64,000 bases of DNA from Sulfurimonas sp. HSL-3221 (GCF_021044585.1 NZ_CP087998.1:1116001-1180000); one strand, 5' to 3'. Shown: positions 7,653-15,433, counted from the stretch's first letter. Notes: a model not told the origin generated them from the letters alone. Numbers and translations are program-made.

Positions 7653-10461
7653 GATAACGATCACGGGCGCGCGGGAGCATAACCTCAAGGATATCTCCCT
7701 CGAAGTGCCGAAGAACAAGCTGGTCGTCTGTACGGGGCTCTCGGGCTCGGGCAAATCGACCCTCGCTTTTGATACCCTCTATGCCGAGGGACAGCGCCGC
7801 TACATCGAGAGCCTCTCCAGCTACGCCCGCCAGTTCCTGGACCGCATCGGCAAGCCCGACGTCGACAAGATCGACGGCCTCACCCCCGCCATCGCCATCG
7901 ACCAGAAGACGACCTCCAAGAACCCCCGTTCGACCGTCGGGACCATTACCGAGATCTACGACTACCTCCGCCTGCTCTTTGCCCGCATCGGTGTCCAGCA
8001 CTGCCACCTCTGCGGCAAGGAGATCTCGCAGATGTCCGCCGCGGATATCATCGAGCAGGTTCAGAAGCTCCCCGAAGGCTCCAAGGCCGTCATCCTTGCT
8101 CCGCTGATCCGCGAGAAGAAGGGAACCTTTGCCGACCTGATCGAGGGGCTGCGCCACAAAGGCTTCGTGCGGGCGATGGTCGACGGCGTCATGGTCCGCC
8201 TCGACGAGGAGATCGAACTCTCCAAAACGAAGAAGCATACCATCAAGGTCGTCATCGACCGTGTCGTCATCAAGGATGAGAACCGTGACCGGATCGCCCA
8301 GGACGTCGAAAAGGCGCTCAAGGAGAGCTACGGCGAGGTCGAAGTCGAGATCATGAACCATACCGAGATGGACCTGACCGCGAACATCATCCACTACAGC
8401 GAGCACAACGCCTGTTTTGACTGCAAGGTGAGCTTCGAGCCCCTCGAGCCGCTCAGCTTCTCCTTCAACTCCCCCAAGGGTGCCTGCCCCGAGTGCGACG
8501 GCCTCGGCATCCGCTACGCCCTGGACCACGACAAGATCATTGACGGGGATCTCTCCATCGAGAAGGGTGCCGTCAAGATCGTCTACGGTTTCAACAAGGG
8601 GTACTACTTCACCTTCCTCAAAGGCTTCTGCGAGACGGAGGGGATCGACATCACCGTCCCGTTCCGCGAACTGGAGGAGCACCAGAAGAAGGCCATTTTG
8701 CACGGCAGCATCAACGAAGTGACCTTCAAGTGGAAGAACCACCTGGTGAAAAGGATCTGGCCGGGGATCATCCGTATCGCCTATGACATGTTCAAGGACG
8801 AGAAGGATATCCAGGACTACATGAGCGAGAAGGTCTGTAATGTCTGCGGCGGCCACCGCCTGCGCCGGGAGAGCCTTGCCGTCGACGTGGCGGGGCAGAA
8901 GATCAGCGGGGTCATTGCCCAACCCATCGAGGATACCTACCGCTGGTTCACGGCCGAGGACACCTTCGCCTTCCTCGGCGAACAGGACCGCATGATCGCC
9001 GCGCCCATCCTCAACGAGATCCGCGAACGTCTCTTCTTCCTCTTCGACGTCGGCCTCGGCTACCTGACGCTGAGCCGCGACGCCCGGACCATCAGCGGGG
9101 GCGAGGCGCAGCGCATCCGCATCGCCAGCCAGATCGGCAGCGGGCTGACGGGTGTCATGTACGTCCTCGATGAGCCCTCCATCGGCCTGCACGAACGCGA
9201 CACCCTCAAACTCATCCGGACCCTGCGCTCTTTGCAGGAGAAGGGGAACACCGTCATCGTCGTCGAGCACGACAAGGAGACGATCGAACACGCCGACCAC
9301 ATCATCGACATCGGTCCCGGGGCGGGGCAGTTTGGCGGGGAGGTCGTCTTCTCGGGCTCCCTCAAGCAGCTCATGAAGGCAAAGACGGAGACGGCGGCCT
9401 ACATGACGGGCAAGAAGAAGATCGAGTACTTCTACCGCCGCGAGCAGACGGAGTGGATCGAGATCAAGAACGTCACCATCAACAACATCGAGGACCTCTC
9501 CGCCCGCATCCCGCTGCAGAACCTCGTCTGCGTCACCGGCGTGAGCGGCAGCGGCAAGAGCTCTCTCATCCTGCAGACCCTGCTGCCGACGGCGCGGGAG
9601 CTGCTCAACCGCGCGCGCAAGGTGCACACCGTCGCCGGCGTCGAGATCACGGGGCTGGAGCAGCTCGACAAGGTGATCTACCTCGACCAGAGCCCCATTG
9701 GACGCACCCCGCGCTCGAACCCGGCGACCTATACGGGGCTGATGGACGAGATCCGCAACCTTTTTGCGAAGACGAAGCTCTCCCAGATCCGCGGTTACAC
9801 GGCGAGCCGCTACAGCTTCAACGTCAAGGGCGGCCGCTGCGAGAAGTGCCAGGGGGAAGGGGAGCTCAAGATCGAGATGCACTTCCTCCCCGACATCATG
9901 GTCAAGTGCGACGCCTGCGGCGGCAGCCGCTACAACCCGCAGACGTTGGAGATCGAGTACAAGGGCAAGTCCATTGCCGACGTCCTCAACATGAGTGTCC
10001 AGGAGGCGTTGACCTTCTTCGACGCCATCCCGAAGATCAAGGCGATCCTCAAGACGCTGAATGACGTGGGCCTGGGCTACATCACCCTGGGGCAGAACGC
10101 CGTCACCCTCTCGGGCGGGGAAGCGCAGCGCATCAAGCTCTCCAAGGAGCTCAGCCGCAAAGATACGGGCAACACCCTCTATATCCTTGACGAGCCGACG
10201 ACGGGGCTTCACTTCGCCGACGTCGACCGCCTCACCCAGGTGCTGCACCACCTCGTCGAACTGGGCAACTCCGTTCTCGTCATCGAGCATAACCTCGATA
10301 TGGTCAAGAACGCCGACTACATCATCGACATGGGCCCAGAAGGGGGCAGCAAGGGCGGCCGCATCATCGCCGTCGGCGACCCGGAAACGGTGGCATCAAT
10401 GGCCGACGACACCGGCAGCTACACCGGCGAGTACCTGAAGAAGGAACTCCCAGCGCAGTAA
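7645..10461 (+). CDS. uvrA: Excinuclease ABC subunit A
   Basis: UvrA is the ABC-type ATPase that, with UvrB, finds bulky DNA lesions for nucleotide excision repair. The 938 residues contain two nucleotide-binding domains. The first has Walker A TGLSGSGKST (about 31-40) and signature ISGGEAQRIRIA (about 485). The second has TGVSGSGKSS (about 632) and LSGGEAQRIKLS (about 823). Both zinc modules are present: CHLCGK in the first half with the CFDC/CPEC pair, and CEKCQGEG with CDACGG in the second. The start begins MDKITITGAREHNLK, as in the family. Length is normal. Confidence 0.98.
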   Translation: MDKITITGAREHNLKDISLEVPKNKLVVCTGLSGSGKSTLAFDTLYAEGQRRYIESLSSYARQFLDRIGKPDVDKIDGLTPAIAIDQKTTSKNPRSTVGTITEIYDYLRLLFARIGVQHCHLCGKEISQMSAADIIEQVQKLPEGSKAVILAPLIREKKGTFADLIEGLRHKGFVRAMVDGVMVRLDEEIELSKTKKHTIKVVIDRVVIKDENRDRIAQDVEKALKESYGEVEVEIMNHTEMDLTANIIHYSEHNACFDCKVSFEPLEPLSFSFNSPKGACPECDGLGIRYALDHDKIIDGDLSIEKGAVKIVYGFNKGYYFTFLKGFCETEGIDITVPFRELEEHQKKAILHGSINEVTFKWKNHLVKRIWPGIIRIAYDMFKDEKDIQDYMSEKVCNVCGGHRLRRESLAVDVAGQKISGVIAQPIEDTYRWFTAEDTFAFLGEQDRMIAAPILNEIRERLFFLFDVGLGYLTLSRDARTISGGEAQRIRIASQIGSGLTGVMYVLDEPSIGLHERDTLKLIRTLRSLQEKGNTVIVVEHDKETIEHADHIIDIGPGAGQFGGEVVFSGSLKQLMKAKTETAAYMTGKKKIEYFYRREQTEWIEIKNVTINNIEDLSARIPLQNLVCVTGVSGSGKSSLILQTLLPTARELLNRARKVHTVAGVEITGLEQLDKVIYLDQSPIGRTPRSNPATYTGLMDEIRNLFAKTKLSQIRGYTASRYSFNVKGGRCEKCQGEGELKIEMHFLPDIMVKCDACGGSRYNPQTLEIEYKGKSIADVLNMSVQEALTFFDAIPKIKAILKTLNDVGLGYITLGQNAVTLSGGEAQRIKLSKELSRKDTGNTLYILDEPTTGLHFADVDRLTQVLHHLVELGNSVLVIEHNLDMVKNADYIIDMGPEGGSKGGRIIAVGDPETVASMADDTGSYTGEYLKKELPAQ

Positions 10462-10531
10462 GCGCCAAGTAGTAACTGTATCCATGAAGATGGCATGATT
10501 GCCTAAACGCTACAGGGCAAAGGGAGAGTCT

Positions 10532-11305
10532 ATGGGAACGGAGAAAGCGCCAAAAAAGATTTCGCTTGCTTTATCGGGCGGCGGCGTGCGCGCCGTGGCC
10601 CATCTGGGGGTCGTCGAGGTCCTGCAGCAGCAGGGGTATGATATTGCCGCCGTCGCCGGCAGCAGCGGCGGAGCCCTGGCCGGGGTGCTGCTCTGCGACG
10701 GCCGTACCCCGCGGGAGGTCCTGGAGATCTACCGCGAGCTCCGGCGCATCGACCTTGTGCGCCATTTCCGGCAGGGCGGGGTGTTCGCCCTCAAGGGGAT
10801 CGAACGGCTCCTCTCGCACCACCTCTCCGTGACCCACATCGAGGATCTCCAAACCCCCTGCGTCATCGCCGCGACAGACCTGACGGCGGGGACGATCCGC
10901 TACTTTGACCAAGGCCCCATTGCCAAGCTGGCCGCAGCCTCCTCGTCGCTCATCCCCTTCTTTGCCCCCGTATCCTACGGGGGGATGCGCCTCGGCGACG
11001 GCGGTTTCATGGACAATATGCCGGTGCGGGCCCTCAAAGCGAAGGGCCTGCCCATCCTCGGCATCAATGTCAACGCCATCCTGCCCCAAGAGCCGAAAAA
11101 CGTCATGCAGACGACCTACCGTGCCCTCATACTGATGATGGCGGCCAACGTCGAGGCGTCGAAGCATTTTGCGGACGCCTATTTGGAAGTGCAGGGGTGC
11201 GCAGAGATGAATATCTTCGATACATCGAAGCTCGATGATGCCTTTGACGCGGGGCGACGCGAAGCGGAAGCGGCGCTGGAAAAGGGACTACTGGATCTTG
11301 CGTAG
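10532..11305 (+). CDS. Patatin-like phospholipase family protein
   Basis: Patatin-fold acyl hydrolases use a Ser-Asp dyad to cleave acyl esters of lipids. The 257-residue protein has the glycine-rich oxyanion loop SGGGVRAVAHLGV (about 13-25), the nucleophile elbow GSSGG (near 43) and the dyad Asp in GDGGFMDN (near 155). I place the start at ATG 10532 because AGGGAG at 10521-10526 is well spaced. Bases 10462-10531 separate it from uvrA. No signal peptide is seen, so a cytoplasmic or peripheral membrane location is likely. Its 3' end overlaps the convergent dehydrogenase gene by 18 bp. Confidence 0.9.
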   Translation: MGTEKAPKKISLALSGGGVRAVAHLGVVEVLQQQGYDIAAVAGSSGGALAGVLLCDGRTPREVLEIYRELRRIDLVRHFRQGGVFALKGIERLLSHHLSVTHIEDLQTPCVIAATDLTAGTIRYFDQGPIAKLAAASSSLIPFFAPVSYGGMRLGDGGFMDNMPVRALKAKGLPILGINVNAILPQEPKNVMQTTYRALILMMAANVEASKHFADAYLEVQGCAEMNIFDTSKLDDAFDAGRREAEAALEKGLLDLA

Positions 11306-12118
11306 CAGGGCGTCGAGCCCCCGGGTGGGCAGCAGGCGTTTGAAAAGCGCGAGCAAGGTCGTCGCGCCGGTAATGTGGTAGCGCGGGGCCGGGCGCTCCG
11401 CCTCCAGGGCCCTGATAACTTTACGGGTCACGGCGTCCGCATCGCGGGTGAAGCGGTCCTTCTCCTCCTTGTTCGCTTTGCGCTTGTACACCTCCTCCTG
11501 GTACACGTCCGCAAAACGGCTCTGCGCCGTGTCGACATTCTTTTCAAACATTTTGATGGCGTTGTCGCGGAAACGTGAGCGGATCGGGCCCGTGTTGAGG
11601 GTGACGACGTGGACGCCCGTGCCCTCCAGCTCCAGGCGCAGGGTGTCGCAGAGCCCCTCGATGGCGTACTTGCTGGCATTGTAGGCGCCGCGGAAGCGCA
11701 GCGAGACGAGTCCCAGTACCGAACTGTGCTGCAAAATGCGCCCGTACCCCTGAGCGAGCATAAGGGGGAGGACGCGGCGGGTCAGCTCGTGCAGTCCGAG
11801 GACGTTCGTCTCGAACTGTTCGCGCAGGGCGAAGGTCGGGACGTCCTCGAGGGCGCCGGGCTGGCCGTAGCCTGCGTTGTTAAAGAGGGCGTAGAGGGTG
11901 CCGCCCGTCTGCTCCAGGACCCATTTCAGGGCCGCGTCGATGCTGTCGGGGTCGGTGACATCGAGCTGGTGGGCATTAAGCCCCTCCGAGATAAGCCTGA
12001 GAACATCTTCCTGGGCACGCGCCGTGGCAAAGACGTCATAACCCTGTCTGAAAAGCGTCAGGGCCGTTTCATAGCCGATGCCGCTGGAGCAGCCGGTAAT
12101 AAGGATGGATTTTTTCAT
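11288..12118 (-). CDS. Short-chain dehydrogenase/reductase
   Basis: A classical SDR with a Rossmann fold: TGCSSGIG for NAD(P) binding (residues 8-15), NNAG (about 86-89), catalytic Ser in QHSSVLG and the YNASK active-site pair (about 152-156). The 276-residue length and C-terminal extension resemble oxidoreductases acting on steroid, retinol or lipid-like alcohols, but the substrate is unknown. The start ATG (12116-12118) has no ribosome site and lies 6 nt from a consensus TATAAT on the same strand, which predicts a leaderless transcript. The neighbouring patatin converges on it. Confidence 0.9.
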   Translation of the reverse strand: MKKSILITGCSSGIGYETALTLFRQGYDVFATARAQEDVLRLISEGLNAHQLDVTDPDSIDAALKWVLEQTGGTLYALFNNAGYGQPGALEDVPTFALREQFETNVLGLHELTRRVLPLMLAQGYGRILQHSSVLGLVSLRFRGAYNASKYAIEGLCDTLRLELEGTGVHVVTLNTGPIRSRFRDNAIKMFEKNVDTAQSRFADVYQEEVYKRKANKEEKDRFTRDADAVTRKVIRALEAERPAPRYHITGATTLLALFKRLLPTRGLDALLRKIQ

Positions 12119-12124
12119 GGCGCC

Positions 12125-12130
12125 ATTATA
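12125..12130 (-). promoter_or_regulatory. Promoter -10 of the SDR gene, leaderless arrangement
   Basis: Read on the minus strand, TATAAT is followed by GGCGCC and then the ATG of the dehydrogenase. The predicted transcription start coincides with the start codon. Confidence 0.65.
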
Positions 12131-12181
12131 GCCTGCCTCCGTGAAAGGGGGCGTATGGCGCGCAGGGGGGATGATGGATAG

Positions 12182-12325
12182 TTAGCCGTGGTAGATGTGG
12201 TGGCAGTTATGGCACTTGTATTTTCTTTTTCTGAACAGCAGGTACTTCTCAACGAAGGTACGCTTGAGCCGTAAAGCTTGTCCCGCACCGCAGACAGGGC
12301 AAACCTTTTGTGTAAACGCTTTCAC
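12182..12325 (-). CDS. Small zinc-ribbon protein (47 aa)
   Basis: A 47-residue reading frame with GTG start at 12325-12323 and ribosome site AGAGGT 7 bp upstream. Two CxxC knuckles, CPVCG near residue 9 and CHNC near residue 38, make a C4 zinc ribbon. Between them is a strongly basic stretch (LRLKRTF and LFRKRKYK), and the protein ends HHIYHG. Such small ribbons often bind nucleic acid, but no function is known to me for this one. It is divergently arranged with the DUF503 gene across an AT-rich promoter region. The ordered Cys pairs and start signal argue it is real. Confidence 0.72.
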   Translation of the reverse strand: MKAFTQKVCPVCGAGQALRLKRTFVEKYLLFRKRKYKCHNCHHIYHG

Positions 12326-12432
12326 AATTTTTACCTCTGAAAAATTTTATTCTCTCTTCATCGCATCAAGATGGCAATTATATCAGACATATCTATGATA
12401 TTCTTATTATAAAATAACAAAAATAATAAAAG
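12326..12432. promoter_or_regulatory. AT-rich divergent promoter region with a dyad
   Basis: The stretch between the zinc-ribbon gene and the DUF503 gene holds TATAAT-like hexamers on both strands (for example minus-strand TATAAT around 12375-12381 and plus-strand TATAAA around 12408-12414). It also holds the dyad ATATCA-N10-TGATAT (12379-12400), a plausible operator shared by both genes. Confidence 0.45.
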
Positions 12433-12714
12433 GTGTTTATGATCATCTGTCACTGCGATCTGCACTTCGAACTCCCCTATGTCCACTCTCTCAAGGGACG
12501 CCGCAGCATCACGAACAGCATCAAGGAGCGGTTGAAGAGCTTCAACGTCTCCGTCATGGATATCAGCGGCGAATACCCAAAAGAGGCCGACATCGCCCTC
12601 ATTTTCCTCTCCCCGGACGCCCGGGCCGCGGCGCAATACCGCGAGGCCATCGAACAGATGCTGGAGCGCCACTTCCCCGAGCTGCAATACGGCATGGAGT
12701 ATGACGAGCTGTAG
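12433..12714 (+). CDS. DUF503 (YlxP-like) family protein
   Basis: The 93-residue protein shows the family pattern: a short beta strand (MIICHCDLHFEL), then HSLKGRRSITNSIKERLKS, a strand FNVSVMDI, and a second helix region. DUF503 proteins have a ferredoxin-like fold and in Firmicutes are often encoded beside translation factors. Their role is not settled. The first line is richer in Cys and His than is usual for the family. AAAAGGTG before ATG 12433 serves as ribosome site. The next promoter (12721) begins just after its stop. Confidence 0.78.
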   Translation: MFMIICHCDLHFELPYVHSLKGRRSITNSIKERLKSFNVSVMDISGEYPKEADIALIFLSPDARAAAQYREAIEQMLERHFPELQYGMEYDEL

Positions 12715-12720
12715 TCACGC

Positions 12721-12726
12721 TATAAT
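12721..12726 (+). promoter_or_regulatory. Promoter -10 for the small membrane protein and arfB
   Basis: TATAAT in the context CGC-TATAAT-GGGAGG, 7 bp after the DUF503 stop and 32 bp upstream of the next start codon. Confidence 0.6.
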
Positions 12727-12757
12727 GGGAGGTAAAAGTTCACCAAAGGATATGACT

Positions 12758-12925
12758 ATGGCCGACAAACCGCTCTCCGAACTCGACGAACGCGAACCGG
12801 AGCTGGATGAATCCAGCGACTATGAAAAACCGCTCTCTTCGAACAAGCGCACCTGGATCCTCAGCGCCTTCGCCATCGCGATCATCGTCTACCTGCTCTA
12901 TAACATCCTGATGTCTTCGTTCTAG
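12758..12925 (+). CDS. Small single-pass membrane protein
   Basis: The 55-residue product begins MADKPLSELDEREPELDE, an acidic cytoplasmic segment, followed by a transmembrane helix at about residues 32-52 (WILSAFAIAIIVYLLYNIL). ATG 12758 is preferred because AAAGGA ends 7 bp before it. The in-frame ATG at 12752 is too close to that site. It is followed after 6 bp by arfB and is probably co-transcribed. Function unknown. The acidic tail plus one helix suggests an adaptor or small subunit. Confidence 0.7.
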   Translation: MADKPLSELDEREPELDESSDYEKPLSSNKRTWILSAFAIAIIVYLLYNILMSSF

Positions 12926-12931
12926 GGAACC

Positions 12932-13345
12932 ATGCTGACCATTTCCAACAATGTGAGCCTCAGCGAGGATGAGATCGAGATCGAGGCCATCAGGGCCCAG
13001 GGCTCCGGCGGGCAGAAGGTCAACAAGACCTCCGCGGCCATCCACCTGCGCTTTGACATCGCCGCCTCCTCACTGCCGCCTTTTTACAAAGAGCGCCTGC
13101 TCGCCCTCACAGACAGCCGCATTACCAAAGAGGGGATCGTCGTCATCAAGTCCCAGCAGCACCGCAGCCGCGAACAGAACAAAGAGGAGGCTTTGGAGCG
13201 TTTAGTAGAGCTGATCAAGAGCGTCAACGTCTCCAAAAAGAAGCGCATCGCGACCAAACCGACGAAGGGGTCTGTCAAAAAAAGATTGCAGTCGAAAAAG
13301 AAACACGGAGAGAAAAAAAAGCTGCGAGGCAAAGTCGCCGACTGA
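12932..13345 (+). CDS. arfB: Alternative ribosome-rescue factor, peptidyl-tRNA hydrolase ArfB
   Basis: ArfB (YaeJ) hydrolyses peptidyl-tRNA on ribosomes stalled without a stop codon. The catalytic GGQ is in GSGGQKVNKT (near residue 27). The domain continues with the class-I release factor fold without codon-recognition domains. The C-terminal tail after residue 105 is highly basic (runs of KKK, KKR and KKLR) and would enter the empty mRNA channel. The 137-residue length is typical. It follows the small membrane protein closely. No stop-codon recognition motif is present, so it is not a general release factor. Confidence 0.95.
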   Translation: MLTISNNVSLSEDEIEIEAIRAQGSGGQKVNKTSAAIHLRFDIAASSLPPFYKERLLALTDSRITKEGIVVIKSQQHRSREQNKEEALERLVELIKSVNVSKKKRIATKPTKGSVKKRLQSKKKHGEKKKLRGKVAD

Positions 13346-13866
13346 ACTGCTGAAAGCGCGCCAATCGCATTCTAATAAAAGCGCGGGAACAGGGAGTCTG
13401 TCATTTGAAGTGCCGCTCCCGCTTCACACGGCAGCGGTGGGAGCCTCTGTGCTCCCATGGGCGGTATGTTTGGCCCAGGCGGTGCATACGGTGCACCCTT
13501 TAGTAAGATGCCGAACTCCCGAAGGGGCATATGACCTCTCAGTGTGTCGCGAGCCCGATTTAAGCGGCGCGACGTATCCAATCTCTGGAGCGAGGTTGCC
13601 CGGCATCTTGTCTGTGAAAGGCGAAGTGACCGCGGTCACATCTGGTGGCGCTGCACTGTCATGCGCGCCGAGCTCTATTGGCTGCTTCGACCCGGCTTCA
13701 CCTTGACTCAGAAAAGCATCTTACTTCGCTTACCCGATCCTTCGTCGCGTTTCAGCCCATACCCCAACTCTGTATTAGGGGCGGCATCCTCTTGCGACGA
13801 GGGACCCAAAACCACCAATAAATTCGTTTGATTCATTGGCTTCCTTTGCGGTACCTTGTTAAAGAT

Positions 13867-13884
13867 CTCTAGTACGTACTAGAG
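13867..13884. repeat. 18-bp perfect palindrome
   Basis: CTCTAGTACGTACTAGAG equals its own reverse complement. It sits at the right edge of the gene-free stretch, just before an AT-rich segment. It could be an operator or recombination/processing site. There is no direct evidence for either. Confidence 0.7.
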
Positions 13885-13969
13885 TCATGATAACTCCTAA
13901 AAAATAAAAGCAAAATTAAATGGAGAAGGTCGTTTCTGGAGGAGATAAAAAGGTGATACGGGGGAGGAT

Positions 13970-13988
13970 GCGGGCACAGCGCGCCCGC
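13970..13988 (-). terminator. Hairpin after the OmpA-family gene
   Basis: GCGGGC (13970-13975) and GCCCGC (13983-13988) form a 6-bp stem just downstream of the minus-strand gene stop. The first T-run on that strand is about 25 nt further, so efficiency is uncertain. Confidence 0.4.
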
Positions 13989-13995
13989 GTAGGCG

Positions 13996-14841
13996 TTACT
14001 CGGCGAGCTTAGGCAGCTCGTTGGAGAGGATCTCCAGGTTCGGCAGCATGATGATCTCGATGCGGCGGTTGAGGGCGCGCCCCTCCGGCGTCTCGTTGGT
14101 CGCGCGGGGGTGGAACTCGCCGAAGCCAGCGGCGGAGACGTTGTCGGCGGAGACGCCCTCGTCGATCATGAGGTGGACGACGCTGAGGGCGCGGGCGGTG
14201 GAGAGCTCCCAGTTGCTCGGGAAGCGCGCGCTCTTGATGGGCACGTTGTCCGTGTGCCCCTCGACCTGGAAGCGGCGGTCGGGGAAGGCGGCGAGGGCCT
14301 TGGCGATCTGCGCAAGCGCCTCCTGGCCCGCTTTGTTGACCGTAGCGCTTCCGCTGGCGAAGAGGACTTCATCGGGGAGGTTGATGACGATGCGCCCCTT
14401 CTCGATGGAGACGGTCAGCTGCCCGCCGTCGATCATCTTCTGCAGCTCTTTGACGAACTGTGCGTAGATCTCGTTGCGTTTCTGCGTCTCGGCCTCGATC
14501 TGCTTCATGGTCTCAAGCTGCTCCTGGGAAGCTCCCAGCTCTTTGCGGGCCGCCTCAAGGTCCTGCTGGAGCTGCAGCTTGCGCATCTCCATCTCGCTCA
14601 GCTCGACGTTGTTGAACTCGATCTGCGACTTGCCCTTGGCGATCTCCTCGCGGTCCTTGGCGATCTGCGCCTGGTTGCGCTCAATCTCGTCGCGCTGGTC
14701 CTTGATGGTCTGCTGCGCGGAACCGAGCTGCACGCGGGTCTGGTTCAGCTCCTGCAGCGTCGCCTCGTGCGTACTCTTCATAACACAGCCGGAACTGAGC
14801 AACATCACTGCCGCCATTGCGGCCACCGGAATCAGTTTCAT
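13996..14841 (-). CDS. Outer-membrane lipoprotein with OmpA-like peptidoglycan-binding domain
   Basis: The 281-residue product starts with a lipoprotein signal peptide ending in the lipobox LSSGC (Cys 19). A long coiled coil follows (about 30-125, rich in Q, E and K, including QQTIKDQRDEIERNQAQI). The OmpA/MotB C-terminal domain (about 150-265) has FASGSATVNKAGQ, EGHTDNVPIK and NRRIEI. The helical rod plus OmpA domain suggests an anchor spanning from the outer membrane to peptidoglycan. ATG 14841 follows AAGGAG at ideal distance. A longer in-frame start exists but precedes the promoter-proximal region. Confidence 0.9.
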   Translation of the reverse strand: MKLIPVAAMAAVMLLSSGCVMKSTHEATLQELNQTRVQLGSAQQTIKDQRDEIERNQAQIAKDREEIAKGKSQIEFNNVELSEMEMRKLQLQQDLEAARKELGASQEQLETMKQIEAETQKRNEIYAQFVKELQKMIDGGQLTVSIEKGRIVINLPDEVLFASGSATVNKAGQEALAQIAKALAAFPDRRFQVEGHTDNVPIKSARFPSNWELSTARALSVVHLMIDEGVSADNVSAAGFGEFHPRATNETPEGRALNRRIEIIMLPNLEILSNELPKLAE

Positions 14842-14872
14842 AATGGGGACTCCTTTTTGACAAATGGCCGTC

Positions 14873-14878
14873 ATTATA
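14873..14878 (-). promoter_or_regulatory. Promoter -10 of the OmpA-family gene
   Basis: Minus-strand TATAAT 31 bp upstream of the start codon, giving an untranslated leader of about 25 nt that contains the AAGGAG ribosome site. Confidence 0.6.
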
Positions 14879-15020
14879 ACCGAAGAGGGGAAATAGCACT
14901 CGCACATGGAAACGCCCCCTTCCTACGCCGTTCCAGGGTAAGAAATGCTGTAAAAATGGCGAAAAACAGTGCGGAAAAGCGACCTTTGATGAAGAGAATA
15001 CGAACAATGCAGCGTCATGC

Positions 15021-15433
15021 GGCGGCTTTCAAAGAGCGCTCAGTGCCAATTTTCGATTTTATTGAATGCGCTTCGACGAGTCGAAGCTCTTTTTTTGACG
15101 TTAGCTTCGGGTTGCCGAAGCGCATTAATCAATAGGCTCAGTGTCGTTAAGCGTGCCTTGAAAGCCGCCCTGAAGGCATAAAGCCGAGAAGGGCGAGCGA
15201 TTCGCGCAACGACGATTTTCTTTTGGTTCTTTTCTTATGAAAAAGAAAAGAATGAATAGAGTGTATTCCTTTGCCACATTTTTAGAAAAAGTAGCGCAAA
15301 GAGCGGTCTTTCGCAAATCGCTCATAGGCTTCCGGGATGGCTTATAAGGAATGCTCAAGGCCAAGCCCCAATTGATTGGATGCGCTTCGGCGTGCCGAAG
15401 CTCTATATTTCCATTAGCTTCAGGGCCTGAAGC
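15021..15433. repeat. Palindromic repeat element A (structured modules)
   Basis: The element is built from modules. A partial module on the minus strand lies at 15021-15053, a complete plus-strand module at 15143-15252 and a decayed minus-strand module at 15258-15370. They are flanked by 16-18 bp palindromes of the type GCTTCG...CGAAGC at 15070-15087, 15104-15121, 15384-15401 and 15417-15433. In the complete module GTCGTT (15143) pairs with AACGAC (15208), GCG (15151) with CGC (15203), and CGCCCT (15166) with AGGGCG (15190). A 10-bp hairpin tip (15227-15252) follows. About 100 bp is nearly identical to 37782-37884. It lies between divergent genes. Confidence 0.88.
15070..15096 (+). terminator. 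Terminator-like palindrome at the left edge of element A
   Basis: An 8-bp perfect stem (GCTTCGAC 15070-15077 and GTCGAAGC 15080-15087) is followed by TC and a run of seven T. This is the canonical form of an intrinsic terminator on the plus strand, although no plus-strand gene lies immediately upstream. Confidence 0.55.

Larger units (their letters stand above)
13346..13995. other. 650-bp stretch without a convincing gene, rich in hairpins
   Basis: No reading frame here has a family match I recognise, a good ribosome site or a start/stop fit. Several strong inverted repeats are packed in: TGGGAGC-N6-GCTCCCA near 13438-13457, GGTGCA-N5-TGCACC near 13481-13497, and GTGACCGCGGTCAC near 13627-13640. 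Overlapping frames on both strands (minus 13372-13581 and 13424-13639, plus 13544-13831) look like decay or chance. It may be a structured RNA, a repeat-family copy or remnant of a mobile element. I could not match it to tmRNA, RNase P RNA or a tRNA. Confidence 0.5.

Noticed and set aside
7609-10290. Minus-strand frame of about 893 codons across uvrA
   Set aside because: It is exactly antisense to a full-length uvrA, has biased Asp/Leu/Val composition typical of the opposite strand of GC-rich coding DNA, and no family match. The same reasoning removes the long frames opposite dusB, polA, hrpB, secA and ccsBA.
12195-12398. Plus-strand 67-codon frame opposite the small zinc-ribbon gene
   Set aside because: It is hydrophobic, has no ribosome site and is antisense to the better-supported C4 ribbon gene.
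13410-13831. Protein genes in the 13.3-14.0 kb gap (plus 13410-13706 and 13544-13831, minus 13372-13581)
   Set aside because: Three overlapping frames with unlike composition, no ribosome site and no domain; treated as a non-coding or decayed region.
13346-13995. tmRNA, RNase P RNA or tRNA gene
   Set aside because: No tRNA-like acceptor/T-loop, no tag-peptide reading frame, and no RNase P GAGGAAAGTC core on either strand.
15125-15364. Small proteins encoded in elements A and B (minus 15125-15364, plus 37555-37743)
   Set aside because: Similar peptides appear only because the repeat module itself is conserved in DNA. Compensatory changes fit stems, not codons, and no ribosome site is present.
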